This document shows positions 41,315 to 47,245 of a DNA stretch of 47,245 bases, one piece after another. Below the pieces are notes generated by a model, which made no database searches, was not told where the DNA came from, and saw only the letters and a list, made by a program, of their open reading frames with translations. Position 1 is the stretch's first letter; every line of letters begins with the position of its first letter. This DNA comes from CAG-791 sp045130475 (GTDB taxonomy: Bacteria; Bacillota; Clostridia; Lachnospirales; Lachnospiraceae). Location: contig JBGUPU010000018.1 in the NCBI GenBank assembly GCA_045130475.1, positions 1-47,245 on the forward strand, given 5' to 3'. The position numbers and the translations under genes were made by a program.

Positions 41315-42343
41315 ATGAAAAAGCAGATAGTATCCGGTCTGATCAGTGCGGCAATGGCGCTGACACTTCTGGCGGGCTGCGGAAGCAGTTCCTCCGGTTC
41401 GCCGGCTCCGGCAGCTGGTTCAGGAGATGCCAAGTCCGAGAACAAGTATGAGATGGCTTATGTCCTCTCTACCAGAGACGAGTTCCTTGGATTATTGGAA
41501 GACAATGTTGCTGCAGCAGCAGAAGAACTTGGCGTAGGCATGGAAATGAAATATGCCGGTGAAGATTCCCAGAAGATGATCGACTGCATCTCTGCTGCCA
41601 AGACTGAAGGTAAGGATGCTGTTCTTGTAAACCTGAATGCGGCAGAGGATGCCCAGGCCTGCATCGAAGCGGCCGGCGATATGAAGGTCGTGTTCATCAA
41701 CCGTGTGCCTGCTGATTATGGTGTACTCAGTGATTCCGCAGCGGCAGTTGCTTCGGATGAGAATACCTCCGGCGCATACCAGGGTGAGTATCTTGCCAAG
41801 TACTTTGCGGATAAGGGTCAGACAGAAGTCTCCTATGTACTTCTCCGCGGTACAGAAGGCCTCGTCCACACAAATCTGCGTACAGACAAGGCTCTCGAGG
41901 CCATGGAAGCAGCCGGAATCAAGATGACAGAGGCTGCCTGCGTGCATGCAAACTACAACCGTGTTACAGCAAGAGATGCATTTGCGGCCGATGTAATCGG
42001 AAAAGAGATCAAGTATGACTGCATCATCTCCAACAACGACGCTATGGCTCTCGGCGCAATCGCAGCCCTCAACGAGGCAGGCATTGATCCCAAGGCTGTC
42101 CCGATCGTCGGTATCGACGCCACACAGGATGGTCAGGATGCGATCAAGAGCGGTGAGATGGCTATGACAGTCTTCCAGAGCGCACCCGGTCAGGCAAAGA
42201 GCTCTGTCCAGGCGGCGATCAATATGCTGGAAGGCAAGGATCTTGCAGAGGGAACAGAGTGTGAAGTTGCTTCCGACAGCCCTTATGTTCTGTACTTCCC
42301 CTTCGAGCCCATCACAGCTGACAACGTTGACAGCCTGAAATAA
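41315..42343 (+). CDS. Sugar-type substrate-binding lipoprotein (Peripla_BP_4)
   Basis: The protein has 342 aa. It has a lipoprotein signal peptide with lipobox LLAGC (Cys at about 22) and a Ser/Gly/Pro/Ala linker. The periplasmic-binding fold starts at YEMAYVLSTRDEFLGLLEDN and has IISNNDAMALGAIAALNEAG and PIVGIDATQDGQDAIKSGEM, as in ribose/galactose/inositol binding proteins. The mature domain would sit outside the membrane and deliver ligand to an ABC permease. No ATPase or permease gene is nearby, so it is an orphan here. Strong codon bias suggests high expression. AAAGGAG lies before the ATG. Confidence 0.92.
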   Translation: MKKQIVSGLISAAMALTLLAGCGSSSSGSPAPAAGSGDAKSENKYEMAYVLSTRDEFLGLLEDNVAAAAEELGVGMEMKYAGEDSQKMIDCISAAKTEGKDAVLVNLNAAEDAQACIEAAGDMKVVFINRVPADYGVLSDSAAAVASDENTSGAYQGEYLAKYFADKGQTEVSYVLLRGTEGLVHTNLRTDKALEAMEAAGIKMTEAACVHANYNRVTARDAFAADVIGKEIKYDCIISNNDAMALGAIAALNEAGIDPKAVPIVGIDATQDGQDAIKSGEMAMTVFQSAPGQAKSSVQAAINMLEGKDLAEGTECEVASDSPYVLYFPFEPITADNVDSLK

Positions 42344-42452
42344 TCAGGATTTACTATTGAAATGTGTACAGGACATGTAGTTTCCGTGACCGGGCGGCAA
42401 TTCCGGAAAGAATGTGTTCTGTACTGGTACATTTGTTTTTGAGAGCAACTGA

Positions 42453-42490
42453 AAAGGCAGACAGGCCGCTGGTTCGGCTTGTCTGCCTTT
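42453..42490. terminator. Bidirectional terminator
   Basis: AAAGGCAGACAgGCCG (42453-42468) pairs with CGGCtTGTCTGCCTTT (42475-42490), with A- and T-rich flanks. It lies between the lipoprotein gene (plus) and the LacI-type gene (minus). Confidence 0.88.
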
Positions 42491-42566
42491 GTTGTTTCGG
42501 GAATTGCCGGCTATAGAGAAACGTGCGGATAACAAGTCTGACAGAGGAATGCCGGAAGAGTTTTGA

Positions 42567-43595
42567 TCAGCAGTTTTCGCGGATCAGGATCTTGTTATTG
42601 AAATAATACTTTTTCTTCTCCGGCTTATGTTCATAGACCAGGTGCTCGAACAGGACCCGCATGGAAAACCTGCCCTGCTTGGTCAGACCGCCGTTCAGAG
42701 TGCAGGCGACTTCACCGCTCTTGATGAGGCTGAGGATCTCCGGGTATTTTTCATAACAAATGATCACCGGCTGCGCATCCACATTTGATTCGTTTCTGTA
42801 GTCGCGCACAGCCCTGCAGATATCTGTGACACAGCCGCAGGTGATGAACAGCGAATCAATTTCCGGATTTTCCTTCAGCATCGCCATTGTCTGACTGTAG
42901 GCATCCTCGGGAGTTTCCAGGATATACCGGATATTGCGGATGCGGCTGTCTGGATAATGGTGTTCGACGCAGTCAATAAAGGACTGTTCACGCTGCTCAT
43001 GAGAAAGCATGTTGTGGCAGGAGATGATGCCGATGTTTGCCGGTCTCTTCATAAAGAGGTCAAGCATACGCGCCGCAACGCTGCCGGACTGGATCATATT
43101 CTGTCCCACATAGCAGAGGATATCATCCAGAAACAGCTCCGAATTGACGATGACTACAGGAATCTTCCTGTTGAGGAGCTCCTTGATCGCCTCCGTAACT
43201 GCCTCCGAACGGATCGGCAGGATGACGGCACCGGAGACTTTCTCTTCAGCCAGACGCCGGATGCATTTAGTCTGTGCCTCTGCGTCGGAGGAGCCGAACT
43301 CATGGTATTCTACCTGGATGTTGAAACTCAGGAAATCCTGGCGTACGATCTCAAAACCTTTTTTGATATCAGCCGCAGCACTTACCCCGGGCAGGACAAC
43401 TGCGATTTTCATTTTTCTTTTCTGGTAATTCAGAGCTTTAGCCAGAGGATTGGCTTCATATCCATATTCCTCCAGAAGCTTTTTGATTTCCTGGCGCTTT
43501 TTCTCGCTGACGCCCGGCCGGTTGTGGATGACCTTGTCGACGGTCGATTTGGTCGTGCCCGCCATATTTGCAATTTGCTGTAGTGTGATTCCCAT
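42567..43595 (-). CDS. LacI-family transcriptional regulator
   Basis: The protein has 342 aa from ATG 43595 (AAGGAAT upstream; a GTG six codons earlier is inside that site). The N-terminal helix-turn-helix is ITLQQIANMAGTTKSTVDKV with hinge helix PLAKALNYQ. The rest is a periplasmic-binding-like sensor (KIAVVLPGV, GAVILPIRSEAV, DSLFITCGCVTDICRAV), related to ribose- and inositol-type repressors. It is divergent from the inositol-type dehydrogenase operon. Four similar palindromic sites lie between them, so it probably represses both itself and that operon. The ligand is unknown. Confidence 0.92.
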   Translation of the reverse strand: MGITLQQIANMAGTTKSTVDKVIHNRPGVSEKKRQEIKKLLEEYGYEANPLAKALNYQKRKMKIAVVLPGVSAAADIKKGFEIVRQDFLSFNIQVEYHEFGSSDAEAQTKCIRRLAEEKVSGAVILPIRSEAVTEAIKELLNRKIPVVIVNSELFLDDILCYVGQNMIQSGSVAARMLDLFMKRPANIGIISCHNMLSHEQREQSFIDCVEHHYPDSRIRNIRYILETPEDAYSQTMAMLKENPEIDSLFITCGCVTDICRAVRDYRNESNVDAQPVIICYEKYPEILSLIKSGEVACTLNGGLTKQGRFSMRVLFEHLVYEHKPEKKKYYFNNKILIRENC

Positions 43596-43738
43596 GCAGT
43601 ATTCCTTTTTCACATTGAAAATGTTTGAGGGGGTTCGCCCCGGCAGTCTGGGAAAGCCCTGCCAGTCAGATTGTTTTTAACTATATTCTGTTACAGAATA
43701 TCACAGGAATTTCGAGAAAACAAGAAAAGCCGATTCGG

Positions 43739-43752
43739 GAATACCGGTGTTC
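43739..43752. promoter_or_regulatory. Operator-like palindrome near the LacI gene
   Basis: GAATACCGGTGTTC shares the core and symmetry of CGAnACCGGTnTCG sites downstream. It lies 144 bp before the LacI-type start, suggesting autoregulation. Confidence 0.55.
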
Positions 43753-43899
43753 CGGAAGGCATACATCTGTCTGCAGACCCAGGCCCGGCCAAAGGGGCCG
43801 TCAGACAGTGAACAACTGGCAATATGCATAAAAATTAATTGTTATTTTATGCATAATGTCAATGGAAATCTTTTTAAAGAAAGGATAGAATAATATCAA

Positions 43900-43979
43900 C
43901 GACACCGGTATCGTTAAGAAAACGAACCACGGGAGAATCCGGTGTCGTAAATTTAAAACCGGACGCGACACCGGTATCG
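43900..43979. promoter_or_regulatory. Array of three LacI-type operators
   Basis: CGACACCGGTATCG occurs at 43900-43913 and again, identically, at 43966-43979. An inverted, less exact copy (AGAATCCGGTGTCG) is at 43934-43947. Centres are 34 and 32 bp apart, about three helical turns, so bound dimers would sit on one face. The palindrome with central CG is typical for LacI-family repressors. Confidence 0.75.
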
Positions 43980-44249
43980 TAGATATTACATAAAGGGTAA
44001 TAAATAGAAGGACGGATTCACAAAAAGATGTTGCCTGATGACAGGATGTTTTACAGAACGGGGGTGATGAAGAGGCAGTATAAGGGGGTAACAGTTAACA
44101 GATGTTTGACCGGGCCTGAATGTCCTTTGAAGGTTCTGAAGGCGGAAGAACAGCAGACACAGATTCAAAAAACAATTCAAAAAACAGGGAACTTATTAAC
44201 AAAAGAGAACACAAATTAATTTTATTAATTTTTAAAAAGGAGAATAATT

Positions 44250-45263
44250 ATGTTGAAGGTTGGTATTGTTGGCTGCGGTATGATCGGCAAAGAGCATGCA
44301 AAGAGAATCCAGTACAAGATCATGGGCGCTGAAGTTGTTGCAGTTTGTGATGTCTTCGAGGCAGGCGCAAAGGCAGCTTCCGATCTGATCGGCGGCGTAA
44401 AGATCTACACAGACGCTGATGCACTTATCGCAGATCCCGATGTGGATGCAATCGTTGTTACAACACCCGGCAACTTCCACAAGAACCCCATCCTTTCCGC
44501 CATCAAGGCTGGCAAGCCCGTGTTCACAGAGAAGCCCCTCACCACCACTGCTGCAGACTGCAAAGAGATTGTTGATGCAGAGATGGCTTCCGGCAAGCAT
44601 CTTGTACAGGTTGGTTTCATGCGCCGTTATGACCGCGGTTACAACCAGGTCAGAGACCTGATCCGCAGCGGCGAGTTCGGCAAGCCCATGATCCTGAAGT
44701 GCACACACCGCGCTGAGGCTGTTGATGCTTCCTACACCACTGAGATGGCTGTTACAGATACTGCAATCCACGAGATCGATGTTCTGCCTTGGCTGATCGG
44801 TGAAGGCGAGGAGTGGGATGAAGTTCAGTGCCTGTTCCCCCGCGTGACCAAGAATGCTCATGAAGGCCTTGCAGATCCTCAGGTCATGATCATGAAGACA
44901 AAGAGCGGCGTTGTTGTTGTTCTTGAAGTCAATGTCAACTGCGGCTTCGGCTATGACATCAACTGCGAAGTCGTCTGCGAAGACGGTGTCATCAACCTTC
45001 CCTGCCCTTCCTTCCCTACAACCAGAAAGAACTTCGAAGTTGCAACCGCAATCGAGAAGAACTGGATCCTTCGCTTCATCGATTCCTACGATGTAGAGCT
45101 TCAGGACTGGGTAGACTGCGTAGCAAAGGGCACAACCGGCGGCTCCTCCGCATGGGACGGCTATGTAGCAGCTCTTACAGCAGATGCTCTGGTAGCAGCT
45201 CAGAAGTCCGGCAAGATCGAGAAGGTCGTTACCGGCGGCACACCTGATTTCTACAAGAAATAA
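44250..45263 (+). CDS. iolG: Gfo/Idh/MocA oxidoreductase, myo-inositol 2-dehydrogenase-like
   Basis: This 337-aa NAD(P)-dependent sugar or inositol dehydrogenase has the Rossmann motif GCGMIG at 8-13, EKP with K95 at 94-96, GFMRRYDRGY (122-131), and D170 and H174 in VTDTAIHEIDVL, the catalytic pair pattern of inositol dehydrogenases. AAAAGGAG precedes the ATG. Codon use is strongly biased. It begins an operon with two TIM-barrel isomerase-like genes, as in inositol or related polyol pathways, under likely LacI control. The exact substrate is not certain: related enzymes act on scyllo-inositol or other sugars. Confidence 0.85.
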   Translation: MLKVGIVGCGMIGKEHAKRIQYKIMGAEVVAVCDVFEAGAKAASDLIGGVKIYTDADALIADPDVDAIVVTTPGNFHKNPILSAIKAGKPVFTEKPLTTTAADCKEIVDAEMASGKHLVQVGFMRRYDRGYNQVRDLIRSGEFGKPMILKCTHRAEAVDASYTTEMAVTDTAIHEIDVLPWLIGEGEEWDEVQCLFPRVTKNAHEGLADPQVMIMKTKSGVVVVLEVNVNCGFGYDINCEVVCEDGVINLPCPSFPTTRKNFEVATAIEKNWILRFIDSYDVELQDWVDCVAKGTTGGSSAWDGYVAALTADALVAAQKSGKIEKVVTGGTPDFYKK

Positions 45264-45358
45264 TTCAATCATTACGAAATTATTGTAGAAAAGAATTATC
45301 GGACTGAGCGGGTTTGAACCATCTGCCGCAAGTCCTTACGAGGAAAATAATCTGAAAG

Positions 45359-45386
45359 GGTCTGCAGGCCGGAAGGCCTGCGGACC
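45359..45386 (+). other. Intercistronic hairpin
   Basis: GGTCTGCAGGCC-ggaa-GGCCTGCGGACC, 12 bp with one G-U, stands 26 bp before the next start. It lacks a T run and may stabilise or process the operon mRNA. Confidence 0.6.
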
Positions 45387-45412
45387 GCACATAATAAAAA
45401 AGGAGATATTCC

Positions 45413-46288
45413 ATGAAGATCGGTTTTAATGAAGGCTGCAATCGTTTCTGCGAGAATCACTCTGTTCTTGAAGACCTTGACCTTTGCGAGAAGTACGGCG
45501 TTGACTTTATCGACATCCAGTCCGAGTGCCTGGACAGAGAGATTGCTGCCGGCAAGTACACCATCGACGACCTCGCTGCATGGTTTGCTGATCCCAAGCA
45601 CCACCTGAAGATGCTCTCCTACAACGCTCTGGTATTCTTCAACATGAAGGAGACCCAGGAGGAGAAAGACGCCGTTATGGCAGAGCTTGACAAGATTATT
45701 GACATCTGCAACAAGCTGCAGTGCAAGATGATCGTCGTAGTTCCTTCCATGGATATTGAGTGGTGCCAGCCCACCATCGATGACATCCGTAAGGATGCAG
45801 TCGAAGTTCTTCGCGAGATGGTCAAGAAATGCGACCCTCACGGAATCAAGCTTTCCATCGAGTTCATCGGCCAGCCTACAATGACCATCAACCGTTTCGA
45901 GGACGCTCTCGCAATCGTCGAGGAAGTCGGTTCTCCTAACGTTGGTATCACTCTTGACCAGTATCACTTCCACGGCCAGGCTTCTTCTTTCGAGTCCCTC
46001 GAGAAGGCCGATGGCAAGAGAATCTTCATCTGGCACCTGAACGGTGTTGAGAACGTTCCCTGCGGCGCCAAGTACAACACTGATGAGAAGCGCCTGTGGC
46101 CCGATGAGCCCGGTGACTGCCTGCCTCATAAGAGATTTGCCGATACTCTTAAGAAGATCGGTTTCGAAGGCGATGTCTGCACGATGGAAGTCTTCCGTCC
46201 CGATTACTACAAGCTCACTAATGAAGAGAACATCAAGCAGGCTGCAGAGCACACCCGCGCTCACGTTGCCAAGTACTGGGATAACTAA
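45413..46288 (+). CDS. Sugar phosphate isomerase/epimerase (AP endonuclease 2-type TIM barrel)
   Basis: This 291-aa protein belongs to the xylose-isomerase-like TIM barrel family that includes IolE, IolI and hydroxypyruvate isomerases. It begins MKIGFNEGCNRFCE. SIEFIGQPTMT (near 142-152) and ITLDQYHFHGQASS (near 182-195) supply the likely metal-binding Glu, Asp and His, and FIWHLNGVE and CTMEVFRPDYY follow. AAAGGAG lies 8 nt before the ATG. Codon bias is strong, as in the upstream dehydrogenase. Placement after an inositol-type dehydrogenase suggests isomerisation or dehydration of the keto product; the specific reaction is unknown. Confidence 0.88.
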   Translation: MKIGFNEGCNRFCENHSVLEDLDLCEKYGVDFIDIQSECLDREIAAGKYTIDDLAAWFADPKHHLKMLSYNALVFFNMKETQEEKDAVMAELDKIIDICNKLQCKMIVVVPSMDIEWCQPTIDDIRKDAVEVLREMVKKCDPHGIKLSIEFIGQPTMTINRFEDALAIVEEVGSPNVGITLDQYHFHGQASSFESLEKADGKRIFIWHLNGVENVPCGAKYNTDEKRLWPDEPGDCLPHKRFADTLKKIGFEGDVCTMEVFRPDYYKLTNEENIKQAAEHTRAHVAKYWDN

Positions 46289-46328
46289 TTTCTGTACAGA
46301 TTGTTCTGACGATATGTGAAATATAAAA

Positions 46329-46388
46329 TGCAGAGCCCGCTGTTACAGCTGTAATGGCACCTGTGATAACGGGCCTGCACTTTTTTTC
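46329..46388 (+). terminator. Terminator, possibly partial, between isomerase genes
   Basis: TGCAgaGCCCG and TGTTAcAG pair with CTGTgATAAC, GGGC and TGCA across a 12-nt centre, followed by T7 (46381-46387). The next gene probably has its own promoter. Confidence 0.85.
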
Positions 46389-46510
46389 TAAATGAGCACA
46401 TATTGTATAGAAAATGGCAGCCAGGGGTGATGATTTTTGTATCCCTGAGAATTAAAATATTGTTAATGTAACTGCTTATTCTACAAACTCAAGCTAGGGA
46501 GGTAGATACT

Positions 46511-47245
46511 ATGAAAGTTGCTTTTGATGTAGACGTTCTCGCAAAGCAGATGAGCATCAAAGACATGGTCTACAAGGTAGCGGACTGGGGCTACAAATAT
46601 ATCGAACAGTCCCCTCACCCCAGGATCAACCCCTTCTACAAGCACCCCCTGTTCTCCAAAGAGTGTGAGGCGGAGTACCGCCAGGCTCTGAAAGACACGG
46701 GCGTCGAGATTTCTTCCTTTATCGTTGTCTACCGCTGGTCCGGCCCCACTGAGGAGCAGAGACAGCACGCAGTAGCCAACTGGAAGAAGATCATCGAGAT
46801 CGCCGTCAACATGGGCGTTCCGGTCATCAACACCGAGTTCTCCGGCGATCCCAATCAGCAGGAGATCTGCAACGGCATGTGGTTCCGCTCCATGGAAGAG
46901 CTCCTTCCCATCATCGAGAAGGAAGGCCTCCGTGTCGAAGTGCAGTCCCACCCTTACGATTTCTGCGAGCTCAATGACGAGGCCTGCGATCTGGTCAAGT
47001 CTTTCCGCTCCCCCAACCTGGGCTATGTCTACAGCGCATCCCACGGCTTCTTCTATGATCAGGGCAAGGGCGATGTCCGCCACATGCTCAAGTATGCCGG
47101 CGACGAGCTGACCCACGTCCTCTTCGCGGATACCTGGAACCAGACCAAGGACTGCCGCTACATCCTCAACCCGCCGTGGCTCAATGCCCGCGGCAGAGCG
47201 GATGTCACCATCCACCAGCACACCGCCATGGGCGAGGGCGAAGTG
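46511..47245 (+). CDS. Second sugar phosphate isomerase/epimerase-like TIM barrel, cut by window end
   Basis: The first 245 residues are visible, and the frame is open to the end. ATG 46511 follows GGGAGGTAGATACT. It starts MKVAFDVDVLAKQMSIKDMV. NTEFSGDPNQ (near 116-125) and VEVQSHPYDFCELNDEA (near 146-162) supply likely Glu and His metal ligands, with GYVYSASHGF and VLFADTWN further on. It is only distantly similar to the preceding isomerase. Biased codons suggest high expression. It probably acts in the same inositol or sugar pathway; the substrate is unknown. Confidence 0.85.
   Translation, partial: MKVAFDVDVLAKQMSIKDMVYKVADWGYKYIEQSPHPRINPFYKHPLFSKECEAEYRQALKDTGVEISSFIVVYRWSGPTEEQRQHAVANWKKIIEIAVNMGVPVINTEFSGDPNQQEICNGMWFRSMEELLPIIEKEGLRVEVQSHPYDFCELNDEACDLVKSFRSPNLGYVYSASHGFFYDQGKGDVRHMLKYAGDELTHVLFADTWNQTKDCRYILNPPWLNARGRADVTIHQHTAMGEGEV

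Larger units (their letters stand above)
43596..44249. other. Divergent regulatory region between LacI and the dehydrogenase operon
   Basis: About 650 bp with no convincing gene; an open frame at 44028-44219 has no ribosome site. It contains four operator-like palindromes and a hairpin at 43767-43808 (CTGTCTG...CAGACAG around CGGCC-aaagg-GGCCG). Promoters could not be placed with confidence. Confidence 0.55.

Noticed and set aside
44028..44219. 63-codon open frame before the inositol-type dehydrogenase
   Set aside because: No ribosome site and no recognisable feature; lies in the regulatory region.
44232..46264. Long minus-strand frames opposite the dehydrogenase and isomerase genes
   Set aside because: Antisense shadows of strongly biased coding sequence; Cys- and Leu-rich without motifs.
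1..47245. CRISPR arrays, rRNA or tRNA genes
   Set aside because: No regularly spaced direct repeats and no recognisable rRNA or tRNA signature were found by eye on either strand.

Overview
The window reads as chromosome of an anaerobic, gut-type Firmicute, most likely in or near Lachnospiraceae. This is inferred from gene content (PPi-dependent phosphofructokinase, GGGtGRT protein beside an IscU-like scaffold, C_GCAxxG_C_C protein, DegV, PaaK plus ACT pair, GPH lactose-type permease), strong AGGAGG ribosome sites and roughly 50% GC. No rRNA, tRNA or CRISPR array was seen.

Layout. (1) 1-4.77 kb: part of an integrative mobilizable element, with a small HTH/excisionase-like protein (5' end cut by the window), tyrosine integrase, MobC-like protein, RepA-like AAA ATPase, iteron-like repeats, a small conserved protein, a candidate oriT and a MobV-type relaxase. 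(2) 4.79-11.7 kb: accessory genes. These are a YtrA-type GntR regulator with an ABC transporter, an AlbA_2 regulator, an AT-rich cassette between two perfect 44-bp direct repeats (a DUF4238 gene broken by one stop codon, and a D-2-hydroxyacid dehydrogenase), and a HigBA-like toxin-antitoxin pair whose toxin frame is altered at an A8 tract. (3) 11.9-17.7 kb: lactose-type locus (AraC regulator, divergent LacZ, GPH symporter). (4) 17.8-21.6 kb: DegV, NifU-like protein, a 47-aa protein, a creatininase-family hydrolase and a secreted PepSY protein. (5) 21.9-27.1 kb: a short NRPS-like enzyme (adenylation-carrier-condensation) followed by a type-B carboxylesterase. (6) 27.2-32.9 kb: core metabolism (Pfp, a 43-aa membrane protein, beta-carbonic anhydrase, Dabb protein, IscU-like/GGGtGRT pair, C_GCAxxG_C_C protein). 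(7) 33.0-39.7 kb: an aromatic amino acid block, with a chorismate mutase-aroC-aroE*/aroK fusion-aroA operon converging on a leader-controlled PaaK/ACT operon. (8) 39.8-47.2 kb: an AraC regulator, an orphan sugar-binding lipoprotein, a LacI regulator with an operator array, and an inositol-type dehydrogenase with two TIM-barrel isomerases, the last cut by the window end.

The strongest new observation lies upstream of the aryl-CoA ligase gene (39.33-39.65 kb, minus strand). A good promoter is followed by an unannotated 32-codon peptide carrying six Phe codons in eleven. After it comes a 15-bp terminator whose apex can instead pair with the 3' end of the peptide gene (16 of 17 positions). This is the architecture of ribosome-mediated, phenylalanine-responsive attenuation, which is unusual in Firmicutes. 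Placed on a PaaK plus ACT operon beside aro genes, it suggests the ligase serves phenylalanine supply (reductive salvage of phenylacetate) rather than phenylacetate catabolism.

A second unusual feature is the shikimate dehydrogenase domain fused to shikimate kinase. It has lost every substrate-contacting and catalytic residue that I could align, while the kinase half looks intact.
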